Below, one piece after another: positions 18,480 through 27,236 of a stretch of 59,276 nucleotides of DNA (positions are counted from its first letter, which is position 1; every line of letters starts with the position of its first letter). The position numbers were made by a program, and so were the translations under genes. The stretch lies in NCBI GenBank assembly GCA_905233545.1, contig CAJOEV010000014.1:1-59276 (forward strand), read 5' to 3'. The notes beneath the pieces are model-generated. The model was given only the letters and a program-made list of their open reading frames with translations, ran no database searches and was not told the origin of the DNA. This DNA is from an uncultured Eubacterium sp. (lineage in GTDB: Bacteria; Bacillota; Clostridia; Oscillospirales; Acutalibacteraceae).

Positions 18480-19667
18480 ATGAAAATAAAAAATAAAAAG
18501 AGATTATCGCTTCTGCTTGTTGGGATATTGATTATTTCTTTGTTATCGGTTTGTATCTTTGCTTTTGCCGATGATAATGTTGAAATTAATGCTGAAAATT
18601 TTCCAGACTTTAATTTCAGAAACGTGATATCGTTTATGTATGATACTGACGGCGACGGCTATCTTTCAAAACCTGAACGGAGCATAGAATCAATGATTCT
18701 TTCGGGTGTTGTTGAAATGTATGCATTTGAAAATGACCTTGATGAAGATTCTATAAAAATTAACAATCTCAAGGGAATAGAATTTTTCGATAACCTCAAA
18801 AGCCTTCGCTGCAGCAGTGTCGGAAGAATGGATATTCTTGATGTTTCCGAGCTTGATAAGCTTGAAAGTCTTGCATGCAATGATTTGGGACTTAAGAGTA
18901 TCAATCTTTCATCAAGCAACGCTTTAATTAATCTCAGTATTTGTTCAAATGATATTGAAAGTCTTGATTTAAGTGGTAATACAAATCTGAAAAAGCTTCA
19001 CTGCTATTCAAATGACTTTTTGAAATCGCTTAATGTTAACGGTCTTACCCAGCTTGAGGAGCTAAGATGTGATGTTTGTTCAATTGAATCACTCGATTTA
19101 TCAGCAAACACAAATCTAAACTATCTTAACTGTTCATATAACCGTTTGACAAAGCTTGATTTAAGCAATAATACCGGTCTTGTTACAGGCGGTAATGATT
19201 TAACCGAATACAATATCGGTCATCAGAGTACATCTGCATATGTTAAAGTAAGTGACGGCTTGATTGTTGTTCCGTTGGAGCTTGAGAATGAAAGAGTTGT
19301 TTCAACCAATCTTGATTACAATGAAACAGTAGCCTACGCTGACGGAGAGTTTTATACCGATAATTCGGATAATCTTTCAAACGGAATCAGTTATTCATAT
19401 AATACGGGAATATCCGATTCAGCTTATTTAACCGTTCATGTTGATGTTATTGAAAAAGAGCATTATTATTCGTTGTCTTCATTTGATATCAATAAAAACA
19501 GCGCAAAGATTGAATGCCCGATTTGTAAAGACAGCTATTCTGTTAAATTTGCGGATTCAATCAACAAAAGAGAAGGTAACAAGAAATTTGTTAAGTATCT
19601 CGATGTTGTTGATGACGGAATAATTAATGCAAAAGACTATGCCGCACTTGTTAATGAATATAAATAA
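18480..19667 (+). CDS. Secreted leucine-rich repeat protein with EF-hand/dockerin-like ends
   Basis: A 395-residue protein. It has a signal peptide (to about FAFADD, residue 32), then FPDFNFRNVIS and an EF-hand-like loop DTDGDGYLSKPE (about 57-68). A run of leucine-rich repeats of the type LESLDLSGNTNLKKL follows at about 95-245, with a beta-rich tail and a C-terminal Ca-loop-like element DVVDDGIINAKDYAAL (about 376-391). That last element resembles one half of a type I dockerin; a full duplicated dockerin is not visible. It lies 12 bases after the giant Ig protein with a good GGAGG site, so the two are co-expressed and may interact at the cell surface. Confidence 0.85.
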   Translation: MKIKNKKRLSLLLVGILIISLLSVCIFAFADDNVEINAENFPDFNFRNVISFMYDTDGDGYLSKPERSIESMILSGVVEMYAFENDLDEDSIKINNLKGIEFFDNLKSLRCSSVGRMDILDVSELDKLESLACNDLGLKSINLSSSNALINLSICSNDIESLDLSGNTNLKKLHCYSNDFLKSLNVNGLTQLEELRCDVCSIESLDLSANTNLNYLNCSYNRLTKLDLSNNTGLVTGGNDLTEYNIGHQSTSAYVKVSDGLIVVPLELENERVVSTNLDYNETVAYADGEFYTDNSDNLSNGISYSYNTGISDSAYLTVHVDVIEKEHYYSLSSFDINKNSAKIECPICKDSYSVKFADSINKREGNKKFVKYLDVVDDGIINAKDYAALVNEYK

Positions 19668-19673
19668 AAAAAT

Positions 19674-19696
19674 AAAACCGTCGATTCGACGGTTTT
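19674..19696. terminator. Bidirectional terminator between the LRR gene and rpmB
   Basis: AAAACCGTCG and CGACGGTTTT form a hairpin with a 3-base loop. A-rich sequence is on the left and GTTTTTT on the right, so it can serve both convergent genes. Confidence 0.8.
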
Positions 19697-19709
19697 GTTT
19701 TTTACTTAA

Positions 19710-19895
19710 TTAAGCTCTTTCAACCTTACCTGAACGAAGGCATCTTGTGCAAACATAGATTCTCTTAGGTGAGCCGTTAACAATTGCCTTAACCTTTTTA
19801 ATGTTCGGTTTCCAGGTTCTGTTTGATCTTCTGTGTGAGTGAGATACCTTAATACCGAAGGACATTTCTTTTCCACAGCATTCACATTTAGCCAT
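19710..19895 (-). CDS. rpmB: 50S ribosomal protein L28
   Basis: A 61-residue L28 of normal length. It has MAKCECCGKEMSFG at the start and VCTRCLRSGKV near the end, so the two cysteine pairs mark the zinc-binding form. RRSNRTWKPNIKKV is the conserved rRNA-binding core. The site AAGGAGG is upstream of ATG 19895. The gene stands alone between the secreted-protein genes and recA. Confidence 0.95.
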   Translation of the reverse strand: MAKCECCGKEMSFGIKVSHSHRRSNRTWKPNIKKVKAIVNGSPKRIYVCTRCLRSGKVERA

Positions 19896-20013
19896 ATGCG
19901 TACACCTCCTTAAATATAACGGATATATATTAACAGAAACTTATCAAAAAAGCAAGTATTTTTTTAATTAATTTTTTATGTGAGAAAAATAATGTGCTTT
20001 TTAGTATATAAAC

Positions 20014-20042
20014 TTGATTTTATATACAATATTTAGTATAAT
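20014..20042 (+). promoter_or_regulatory. Sigma-A promoter of the recA operon
   Basis: TTGATT (20014-20019), 17 bases, perfect TATAAT (20037-20042), 37 bases before recA. I could not place a clear LexA box (GAAC-N4-GTTC type) here. Confidence 0.7.
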
Positions 20043-20078
20043 AAACAGGATTTAAAATAATTTGTCGGAGGAATAAAA

Positions 20079-21209
20079 ATGGCTACTGATAAAAAACCAT
20101 CAAGCATAAACAGCGATAAGAAAGCTGCTCTTGAATCAGCTTTAAAACAAATTGAAAAACAGTATGGCGCAGGCGCAATTATGCGTCTCGGTGAAAACAG
20201 CGGACTTAAGGTTGATGCTGTTTCAACAGGCTCATTAACCCTTGATATTGCAACGGGAATCGGCGGACTTCCCAAGGGAAGAATCATTGAGATTTTCGGC
20301 CCTGAATCATCGGGTAAAACAACTCTTGCACTCCACTGTGTTGCAGAAGCTCAGAAGCAGGGCGGTGAAGCAGCATTTATTGATGCGGAACATGCGCTTG
20401 ACCCTGTATATGCTTCAAATCTCGGAGTTGATGTTGATTCACTTCTTGTTGCTCAGCCAGACAACGGTGAGCAGGCGCTTGAAATAACAGAACAGCTTGT
20501 TCGAAGCGGTGCTATTGACATTATTGTTGTCGACTCAGTTGCTGCACTTGTTCCGAGAAGTGAGATTGACGGTAATATGGGTGATTCCCATGTCGGTCTT
20601 CATGCAAGACTTATGTCTCAGGCTTTAAGAAAACTTGCAGGCGCAATTAATAAGTCAAACTGCATTATTATATTCATTAACCAGCTTCGTGAAAAGGTCG
20701 GCGTTATTTATGGAAATCCTGAGGTAACAACGGGCGGACGCGCGCTTAAGTTCTATTCTTCAATGAGAATTGATGTAAGAAAGAGCGAGCAGATTAAGGC
20801 ACCGGGAAATGAATTTGTCGGCTCTCACACTAAGGTTAAGATAGTAAAGAACAAGGTTGCTCCTCCGTTTAAAACCGCCGAATTTGATATTATGTACGGA
20901 ACGGGTATTGACAGAGTTGGCGAGATTTGCGACCTTGCAGTTAATCTCGGAGTTGTTAAGAAGAGCGGTTCCTGGTTCTCATACGGCGATCAGAGATTCC
21001 AGGGTAAAGAAAAGCTCAAGGAATTAATCAAGAGCAATCCCGATTTCGGCAAAGAGATTGAGGATAAGGTTCTTGCTCTTATGAATAATGACGGCTCAGC
21101 TGTTGAAGAAGAGCCGATTGTTAGCGAGCCTGCTCCCAGAGCACCGATAACTCAGACAAGAGCTGACGCAAGAGCTAAGCTCGATATTGAAATCGACGAC
21201 GAAGACTGA
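20079..21209 (+). CDS. recA: Recombinase RecA
   Basis: A 376-residue RecA with the Walker A motif GPESSGKTT (about residues 74-82), the core [13 protein letters not shown] with loop L1, loop L2 following [21 protein letters not shown], and an acidic C-terminal tail DIEIDDED. It forms filaments on single-stranded DNA, catalyses strand exchange and triggers LexA-type self-cleavage. It heads the operon recA-recX-rimO-pgsA, with recX starting 2 bases after its stop. The site GGAGG precedes ATG 20079. Confidence 0.98.
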   Translation: MATDKKPSSINSDKKAALESALKQIEKQYGAGAIMRLGENSGLKVDAVSTGSLTLDIATGIGGLPKGRIIEIFGPESSGKTTLALHCVAEAQKQGGEAAFIDAEHALDPVYASNLGVDVDSLLVAQPDNGEQALEITEQLVRSGAIDIIVVDSVAALVPRSEIDGNMGDSHVGLHARLMSQALRKLAGAINKSNCIIIFINQLREKVGVIYGNPEVTTGGRALKFYSSMRIDVRKSEQIKAPGNEFVGSHTKVKIVKNKVAPPFKTAEFDIMYGTGIDRVGEICDLAVNLGVVKKSGSWFSYGDQRFQGKEKLKELIKSNPDFGKEIEDKVLALMNNDGSAVEEEPIVSEPAPRAPITQTRADARAKLDIEIDDED

Positions 21210-21211
21210 TA

Positions 21212-21823
21212 ATGAAACTCTCATATAAAAGCGGACGCGGAAACAAGCTTCATCTTTATCTTGACGGCGAATATCAGATTACAACCACAACTGATTTCTT
21301 CGCAGGACACTATTATAAAGAAGACAGTGAAATTGATGAGGATGAATGGCTTGAATTAGTTGAAAAGATAAACTATTCAAAAGCTGTTGGCAAGTGTTAT
21401 GATTTATTATCCCGAAGAGCGCATTCCGTTAAGGAACTCAGGGATAAGCTTATTAAGTCATTTGACAGTGATACAGCTGATAAAGCAATTGATTTAATGC
21501 TTGAATACGGTTATCTTAATGATGAAGAATATGCAAAAGACCTTTTCTTTCATCTTATGAACAACAAAAAAATGTCCGAAAGATTCATTATTCTTGAAAT
21601 GAATAAAAGAGGAATTTCAAACGAAATAACTCAAAATCTTATCTGTGATGCCGACATTGATAATGTCGGCACTGCATTTGATATAATAACTTCAAAATAC
21701 TTAAATAAACTCAGTGAAGAGGGCGGACGGCAGAAAGTTATAGCCGCGATGTCTCGAAAAGGCTTTTCTTACTCCGATATTAACGCTGCACTTGAAAAGA
21801 TAGAAAACAATGATGAATTTTAA
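21212..21823 (+). CDS. recX: Regulatory protein RecX
   Basis: A 203-residue RecX of usual length with three-helix repeats. YDLLSRRAHSVKELRDKL is the first canonical repeat, followed by the typical LMLEYGYLNDEEYA and MSERFIILEMNKRGIS. RecX binds and modulates RecA filaments. Its position 2 bases after recA agrees with this. The 3' end overlaps the rimO start by 14 bases, implying coupled translation. Confidence 0.93.
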   Translation: MKLSYKSGRGNKLHLYLDGEYQITTTTDFFAGHYYKEDSEIDEDEWLELVEKINYSKAVGKCYDLLSRRAHSVKELRDKLIKSFDSDTADKAIDLMLEYGYLNDEEYAKDLFFHLMNNKKMSERFIILEMNKRGISNEITQNLICDADIDNVGTAFDIITSKYLNKLSEEGGRQKVIAAMSRKGFSYSDINAALEKIENNDEF

Positions 21824-23135
21824 AGCTGGAATGATTTCCCTCGGCTGTCCGAAGAATCAGGTTGACGGTGAAATAATTCTTTCTAAACTTAAAAATGCCG
21901 GTTTTGAAATAGTTTCAAGCATTGAAGACTCGGATGTTATGATTATTAACACCTGCGGTTTTATTGAAAGCGCCAAACAGGAAGCGATTGAAACAATTCT
22001 TGAAGTTGCTGAATATAAAAATGCAGGGCTTATTAAAGCAATTGTTGTTACAGGATGTCTTGCCGAGCGATATCAGGATGAAATAATCAAGGAAATGCCC
22101 GAGGTGGATGCTGTTGTCGGCATTGGTGCTAACTCCGACATTGTTAAAGTGTGTCAAAAAGCGCTTTTGGGATTGACTACGGCTGTTTTTCCCGATAAGT
22201 GTTATCTTCCTTTGGATGATGAAAGACTCGTTTCTACGCCGTCTCATTGGGCATATTTAAAGATTTCCGACGGATGTGACAACAGGTGTTCATACTGTGC
22301 TATTCCTTCAATACGGGGCAGATTCCGCTCGAGAAAGATTGAAGACATTGTAAGCGAAGCAAAAACGCTTGCTTCCTATGGCGTAAAAGAGCTCATTCTG
22401 ATAGCTCAGGATACAACTAAGTACGGTCAGGATATCTACGGTGAATATAAGCTTGATGCACTGTTACAAGAGCTTGTTGAGATTGATGGAATCGAATGGA
22501 TAAGACTTTATTATTGCTATCCCGAAAGAATTACCGATTCACTGATTGAAGTTATTGCAAACAATGATAAGATTTGCAAATATATTGATATTCCGCTTCA
22601 GCATGCAGACGGTGAAGTGCTTAAAAATATGAACAGAGCAGGGGACTCAGGAAGTTATAAAAAGCTGATTGAAAAAATGCGAAAAGATATTCCCGATTTA
22701 GCACTTCGAACAACATTTATGGTTGGTTTTCCCGGGGAAACAGATGAGCAGTTTGAAAATCTTTGTAATTTTGTCAACGATATTCAATTTGACAAGATGG
22801 GAAGTTTTACTTTCTCACCTGAAGAAGACACGCCTGCATATGATATGGAAAACCAGATTGATGAAGATACTAAACTAAGGCGTCAGGAAGTATTGATGGA
22901 CACTCAGTATACCATCACCGAAAAGATTAATAAATCGAGAATTAATAAGAAATACAGAGTTATAATTGATGGTTTCGACGGTGATAAATACACAGGAAGA
23001 GCTTATTTTGATTCCCCTGAGATTGACAGCGGAATAATTATCAGCTCCGATAAAGAACTTAAAATCGGCGAGTTTTATGAAGTTATAATAACCGATTTCG
23101 ATGGATATGATTTAAAAGGGAAGTGTGTTAATTGA
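21810..23135 (+). CDS. rimO: Ribosomal protein S12 methylthiotransferase RimO
   Basis: A 441-residue methylthiotransferase. Its N-terminal segment GMISLGCPKNQVDGE is the RimO variant of the UPF0004 motif. The radical-SAM motif is SDGCDNRCSYCAIPSIRGRFRSR, and a TRAM domain is at the C-terminus. RimO adds a methylthio group to an aspartate of ribosomal protein S12 using two 4Fe-4S clusters and SAM. The gene overlaps recX upstream and pgsA downstream (4 bases), inside the recA operon. ATG 21810 or the adjacent ATG 21813 could start it. Confidence 0.95.
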   Translation: MMNFKAGMISLGCPKNQVDGEIILSKLKNAGFEIVSSIEDSDVMIINTCGFIESAKQEAIETILEVAEYKNAGLIKAIVVTGCLAERYQDEIIKEMPEVDAVVGIGANSDIVKVCQKALLGLTTAVFPDKCYLPLDDERLVSTPSHWAYLKISDGCDNRCSYCAIPSIRGRFRSRKIEDIVSEAKTLASYGVKELILIAQDTTKYGQDIYGEYKLDALLQELVEIDGIEWIRLYYCYPERITDSLIEVIANNDKICKYIDIPLQHADGEVLKNMNRAGDSGSYKKLIEKMRKDIPDLALRTTFMVGFPGETDEQFENLCNFVNDIQFDKMGSFTFSPEEDTPAYDMENQIDEDTKLRRQEVLMDTQYTITEKINKSRINKKYRVIIDGFDGDKYTGRAYFDSPEIDSGIIISSDKELKIGEFYEVIITDFDGYDLKGKCVN

Positions 23136-23716
23136 ATTTGCCCAATAAAATAACTGTTTTCAGATTTATTTGTGTTCCGTTTCTTTTTGCGGCGTCCTTA
23201 ATTCAGTTCAGATACCACTGGGTTGTTGCACTTCTTATATATTTAGCAGCATGTATAAGTGATAAGGCGGACGGAATTATTGCAAGAAAAAGAAACCTTG
23301 TAACTGATTTCGGCAAGCTTATGGACCCGCTGTCCGATAAATCAATTGTTCTTGCTGCATTTTTAATTCTGTTTAATCTTGGGTGGCATACAGATATTGT
23401 CATAATGATTATGATGGCAAGAGAATTCCTTGTTGCAGGAATGCGTATGGCGGCAGTTAATGAAGGCGAGGTTATCGCTGCAAACGGTTTTGGAAAGGCA
23501 AAAACTTTCCTGCAGATGATAACAACAATTATTGCATTCTTTATTCTTGCAGTGCTTGAAAAAGACGGTGAGGTTGTCATTTCAACGCAACCGATAACAG
23601 CTCCGCATTGGCTTTATATCTATTGCACAATTGCATTTTGGATTGACGGAATTGTAACACTGCTCAGCGGTCTGAAATATGCAAAAGATGGATGGCACTT
23701 AATAAAAACAAAATAA
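23132..23716 (+). CDS. pgsA: CDP-diacylglycerol-glycerol-3-phosphate 3-phosphatidyltransferase
   Basis: A 194-residue membrane CDP-alcohol phosphotransferase. NLPNKITVFRFICVP is a typical start. The catalytic motif D-x2-DG-x2-A-R-x8-G-x3-D-x3-D is seen in SDKADGIIARKRNLVTDFGKLMDPLSDK. It makes phosphatidylglycerophosphate for anionic phospholipids. It starts at TTG 23132, overlapping the rimO stop, with AAGGGAAG upstream. It is not related to the poly-gamma-glutamate capA gene that is sometimes also called pgsA. Confidence 0.95.
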   Translation: MNLPNKITVFRFICVPFLFAASLIQFRYHWVVALLIYLAACISDKADGIIARKRNLVTDFGKLMDPLSDKSIVLAAFLILFNLGWHTDIVIMIMMAREFLVAGMRMAAVNEGEVIAANGFGKAKTFLQMITTIIAFFILAVLEKDGEVVISTQPITAPHWLYIYCTIAFWIDGIVTLLSGLKYAKDGWHLIKTK

Positions 23717-23719
23717 TGG

Positions 23720-23747
23720 TTGCAAAAATAGTATAAATGTATATAAT
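23720..23747 (+). promoter_or_regulatory. Promoter of the cysE-cysS transcript
   Basis: TTGCAA (23720-23725), 16 bases, TATAAT (23742-23747), just before the T-box leader begins. Confidence 0.65.
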
Positions 23748-23757
23748 ATAAGTAGTT

Positions 23758-23972
23758 AAATGCTTCGATTAGGAGAAGTAGCGGATAACAAAGTATCAAA
23801 GAGAGCGGATTGTTTGCTGGAAAATTCGCATATTTTGCCCGTGAAATGCGCCTATGAGCTTCCCGAAGGAAATGTCGGGACGGACGCCCCGTTAAAAGCA
23901 TATGAGTATAAACAGGAGTGGAACCGCAGTAATTATTGCCTCCGTCGATTTGTTTCGGCGGAGTTATTTTTT
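23758..23972 (+). promoter_or_regulatory. T-box leader, cysteine-specific, with terminator
   Basis: This is a full T-box riboswitch. An AGTA turn element lies at about 23776. A GTGAAA-TGC segment puts a cysteine codon TGC at 23847-23849 as the specifier, followed by the usual purine. The T-box core is GAGTGGAACCGC, with TGGAACC at 23919-23925. The terminator CTCCGTCG-atttgttt-CGGCGGAG (23939-23962) is followed by TTATTTTTTT. The bulge TGGA would pair with UCCA, matching the U73 discriminator of tRNA-Cys. Uncharged tRNA-Cys should favour the antiterminator and turn on cysE-cysS. Confidence 0.92.
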
Positions 23973-23985
23973 TGAAAGGTTATTT

Positions 23986-24633
23986 ATGAGTTATTTTTCA
24001 GATTACAGAGAGGATGTTAAAAGCTTTCTTGAGCATGACCCCGCAGCTTCAAGTGCCTTTGAGGTTATAGCTCTGTACCCGGGCTTTAAAGCGCTGAGAA
24101 ACCACAGAAAAGCTAATTTTCTGTTCAGGCATAATATGAAGCTTCTTGCAAGGGCTATGAGCCAGCACTGCGCTCACAGAACGGGAATTGAGATACACCC
24201 GGGAGCAACAATCGGAAAAAGGGTCTGCATTGACCACGGAACAGGAATTGTTATCGGTGAAACAACAGAAATAGGAAACGATTGTATTATTTATCAGGGT
24301 GTAACCCTCGGCGGTACGGGTAAGGACACTGGAAAAAGACATCCGACAATCGGAAACGGCGTTTTAATCGGCGCAGGCGCAAAGGTTCTCGGACCAATTA
24401 ATATCGGTAATCATGTTAAGATTGCCGCAGGTGCAGTTGTTGTTAAGGATGTTGATGATAACAGTACCGTTGTCGGCGTACCCGGCAGAATAGTCAGAAT
24501 TGACGGCGAAAGAATTGATGATCTCGACCAGGTTAATTTGCCCGACCCCGTTATGAATGCAATAAGGGACAACACAATCCTGATAAACGAATTAACAAAA
24601 AGAATCGAAAAACTGGAGGAAGATAATAAATGA
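23986..24633 (+). CDS. cysE: Serine O-acetyltransferase
   Basis: A 215-residue acetyltransferase with an N-terminal helical region and a C-terminal left-handed beta-helix of hexapeptide repeats ([21 protein letters not shown] and the following turns, abbreviated by [11 protein letters not shown] and VTLGGTG). [18 protein letters not shown] is diagnostic for CysE. It makes O-acetylserine, the precursor of cysteine. The start is ATG 23986, after the T-box terminator; longer reading in the same frame would run into the leader. It overlaps cysS by 4 bases. Confidence 0.94.
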   Translation: MSYFSDYREDVKSFLEHDPAASSAFEVIALYPGFKALRNHRKANFLFRHNMKLLARAMSQHCAHRTGIEIHPGATIGKRVCIDHGTGIVIGETTEIGNDCIIYQGVTLGGTGKDTGKRHPTIGNGVLIGAGAKVLGPINIGNHVKIAAGAVVVKDVDDNSTVVGVPGRIVRIDGERIDDLDQVNLPDPVMNAIRDNTILINELTKRIEKLEEDNK

Positions 24634-26024
24634 GAGTATTTAATACACTGACAAGAACAAAGGAAGAATTTGTTCCGATTGATGATAAGGAAGTAAAAAT
24701 CTATGCTTGCGGACCGACTGTATATAACTTCATTCATATCGGCAACGCAAGACCTCTTTGTGTTTTCGATGTTTTAAGAAAATACCTTGAATACAGAGGA
24801 TATAATGTAAAATTTGTTCAGAACTTTACTGATGTTGACGATAAAATCATCAAAAGAGCAAATGAAGAAAACTTAAGCTTTTCAGAGGTTTCTGAAAAGT
24901 ACATAAAAGAATTCTGGACCGACGCAAAGGGCTTGAATTTCAAAGAAGCAACTGTTCATCCCAAAGCGACAGAAAATATTGATGAGATAATTGAAATTAT
25001 CAATTCACTTATTGATAAAGGATTTGCATATGAAGTAAACGGCGATGTTTACTACAGAGCACTGAAGTTCAAAGGCTACGGAAAACTTTCTCATCAGCCG
25101 ATTGACGACCTTCAGAGCGGAGCAAGAATTGCTGTTGATGATATAAAGGAAAATCCGCTTGACTTTGCGCTCTGGAAAGCTGCAAAGGAAGGTGAGCCTT
25201 ATTGGGATTCTCCCTGGGGCAAGGGCAGACCGGGCTGGCATATTGAATGCAGTGCAATGAACAGAAAATATCTTGGTCAGACAATCGACATTCATTGCGG
25301 TGGTCAGGATTTGGTTTTCCCACACCATGAGAATGAAATTGCACAGAGCGAAGCAGCTAATGGTGCACCGTTTTCAAAATATTGGATGCATAACGGATAT
25401 ATCAATGTTGACAATGTTAAGATGAGTAAGTCGCTAGGCAACTTCAAAACAGTTCGAGAGATTGCCGATGTTTACGGTTATGAGGTTATAAGATATTTCC
25501 TCATTTCATCACATTACCGTTCACCAATTAACTATTCACTTGAAATAATTGAGCAGTGTAAATCAGCTCTTGAAAGATTATACACCTGCAGAGAGTCACT
25601 TGATTTTGCAATTAAAAATGCAAGTTCTGATATCGTTGATGATGAAGAATTAATTAAAACTATAGAATCAAGAAGAGAGCAGTTTATTACTGCAATGGAT
25701 GATGACCTTAACACAGCTGACGGACTTGCTGCAATATTTGATTTAGTTAAGGACATCAACACTAAAATTCTTGATAAAGAGGTTTCAAAGGGTGTTTGTG
25801 AAGAGGCTGCAAAGATATTTGACGAGCTTTGCGGTGTTCTCGGAATACTTTATAACAGAAAAAGCAATGATTTGGATTCTGAAATTGAGGCTCTTATCGA
25901 GCAGAGACAGAATGCTCGTAAGAATAAAGACTGGGCAACCGCTGACAAAATCAGAGATGATTTGAAGGCAAAATGCATTATCTTGAAGGATACACCTAAC
26001 GGAGTAACCTGGACAAAGGAGTAA
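24630..26024 (+). CDS. cysS: Cysteinyl-tRNA synthetase
   Basis: A 464-residue class I synthetase. The zinc-binding start [18 protein letters not shown] contains the HIGH-like HIGN motif and the first Cys. WHIECSAM and the HHENEIAQ segment complete the zinc site. KMSKSLGNF is the KMSKS loop. It charges tRNA-Cys. Linking it with cysE under a Cys T-box means cysteine synthesis and use respond together to tRNA-Cys charging. The site GGAGGAAG precedes ATG 24630, within the end of cysE. Confidence 0.97.
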   Translation: MRVFNTLTRTKEEFVPIDDKEVKIYACGPTVYNFIHIGNARPLCVFDVLRKYLEYRGYNVKFVQNFTDVDDKIIKRANEENLSFSEVSEKYIKEFWTDAKGLNFKEATVHPKATENIDEIIEIINSLIDKGFAYEVNGDVYYRALKFKGYGKLSHQPIDDLQSGARIAVDDIKENPLDFALWKAAKEGEPYWDSPWGKGRPGWHIECSAMNRKYLGQTIDIHCGGQDLVFPHHENEIAQSEAANGAPFSKYWMHNGYINVDNVKMSKSLGNFKTVREIADVYGYEVIRYFLISSHYRSPINYSLEIIEQCKSALERLYTCRESLDFAIKNASSDIVDDEELIKTIESRREQFITAMDDDLNTADGLAAIFDLVKDINTKILDKEVSKGVCEEAAKIFDELCGVLGILYNRKSNDLDSEIEALIEQRQNARKNKDWATADKIRDDLKAKCIILKDTPNGVTWTKE

Positions 26025-26045
26025 AAAAACAAAGGAGTGAATTAA

Positions 26046-27176
26046 ATGGTAGACCGAGTCAAATTCAAGGATATTGAGATTTCCCGTCTTGGTTTAGGCA
26101 CAATGCGATTACCCTGCAAAACCCCTTTCAAAAGAGAAGCAAACCCACTGATTGATTACGAAAAAGGCTGCGAACTGGTTGACTTGGCATATCAAAACGG
26201 TGTTAATTATTTTGATACGGCATATATTTACCACGCAGGCAAGAGCGAAAAATTCATTGGCTCGGCTCTTAAAAAATATCCGAGGGATACATATTATCTT
26301 GCCGACAAGCTTCCCATGTGGATTGTAACAAGAAAAGGCGACATGGAAAGAATTTTCAACAAGCAGCTTTCAAGAACAGAGCACGATTTCTTTGATTTCT
26401 ATCTTCTTCATTCGCTTGATGAAGGCAACTGGAAGAAGTGCAAGAAATACGATGCAGTAAGCTTTGTTGACCAAAAGAGAAAGGAAGGCAAGATTAAATA
26501 CATAGGCTTTTCCTTCCACGGAACAATTGATGATTTAAAGGAAATAGTTCCTGCATACGACTGGGATTTCGCCCAGATTCAGATGAATTATCTTGACTGG
26601 AAGAATCAAAACGCTAAAGAGCAGTATCAGATTCTTAAGGATGCAGGCATTCCGACAATAATTATGGAGCCTGTTCGCGGCGGAAAGCTTGCTGACCCGC
26701 CGAAAGGTGTTAAAGAACTTTTTGATAAGTCCTTCCCGGGCAAGAGCTATGCTTCAACTGCTATGCGTTTTGATGCAAGCTTTGATAATGTTCTAACAAT
26801 TCTCAGCGGTATGAACGCACCTGAGCAGATGCTTGATAATCTTGAAACCTTAACCGATTTCAAGCCGATGAGTGAAACAGAAATGAACATTTGCTTTAAC
26901 GCTGCATCACTGATTAATAAAACCGAAATAATACCCTGCACGAGCTGTGATTACTGTGCTGACTGCCCTAAAGCTGTAAAAATCAGCAGTATATTTGCAC
27001 TTTACAACAATGTTAAAAACGAGGATATGACCCCACAGGAGGCTCAGGACGCATATGATAAGATAGATGTTAATGCATCCGATTGTATCAAGTGTAATAA
27101 ATGCAAACAGCACTGCCCCCAGGGAATTGATATTCCTGCTCAGCTCGAAAAGCTCAAGAATGATTTCTTTGCATAG
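26046..27176 (+). CDS. Aldo/keto reductase with C-terminal 4Fe-4S domain
   Basis: A 376-residue protein. Residues 1 to about 280 form an aldo/keto reductase barrel with DIEISRLGLGTMRLP, YFDTAYIYHAGKSE (catalytic Tyr), and the HSL segment. The C-terminus carries ferredoxin-like cysteine clusters, CTSCDYCADCPKAV and CIKCNKCKQHCPQGI, for two 4Fe-4S sites. Such fused enzymes are common in anaerobes; the substrate is unknown. The TAG stop (27174-27176) is the first three bases of an inverted repeat related to the ispE-adjacent element, so the native 3' end may have been replaced. Confidence 0.9.
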   Translation: MVDRVKFKDIEISRLGLGTMRLPCKTPFKREANPLIDYEKGCELVDLAYQNGVNYFDTAYIYHAGKSEKFIGSALKKYPRDTYYLADKLPMWIVTRKGDMERIFNKQLSRTEHDFFDFYLLHSLDEGNWKKCKKYDAVSFVDQKRKEGKIKYIGFSFHGTIDDLKEIVPAYDWDFAQIQMNYLDWKNQNAKEQYQILKDAGIPTIIMEPVRGGKLADPPKGVKELFDKSFPGKSYASTAMRFDASFDNVLTILSGMNAPEQMLDNLETLTDFKPMSETEMNICFNAASLINKTEIIPCTSCDYCADCPKAVKISSIFALYNNVKNEDMTPQEAQDAYDKIDVNASDCIKCNKCKQHCPQGIDIPAQLEKLKNDFFA

Positions 27177-27205
27177 GCATTAGAGATTCGAACCCCTAAT
27201 ACCTA
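27174..27205. repeat. Solo remnant of the TTAGGCATTAG inverted-repeat element
   Basis: TAGGCATTAG (27174-27183) and CTAATACCTA (27196-27205) are inverted copies with one mismatch. The left part, up to AGATTCGAACC, matches the right terminal repeat of the 241-bp element at 51811-52051. It looks like two element ends joined after loss of the middle. It supplies the stop codon of the aldo/keto reductase gene. Confidence 0.65.
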
Positions 27206-27207
27206 AG

Positions 27208-27236
27208 AAAAGGACTTCCGATTCGGAAGTCCTTTT
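27208..27236. terminator. Bidirectional terminator
   Basis: AAAAGGACTTCCG-att-CGGAAGTCCTTTT is a perfect 13-bp hairpin between the aldo/keto reductase gene and the convergent diaminopimelate operon. Confidence 0.88.

Noticed and set aside
20043-20078. LexA/SOS box before recA
   Set aside because: No GAAC-N4-GTTC-type dyad is seen between the promoter and recA.
23902-23985. N-terminal extension of cysE
   Set aside because: These codons lie in the T-box antiterminator/terminator; ATG 23986 gives the normal CysE start.
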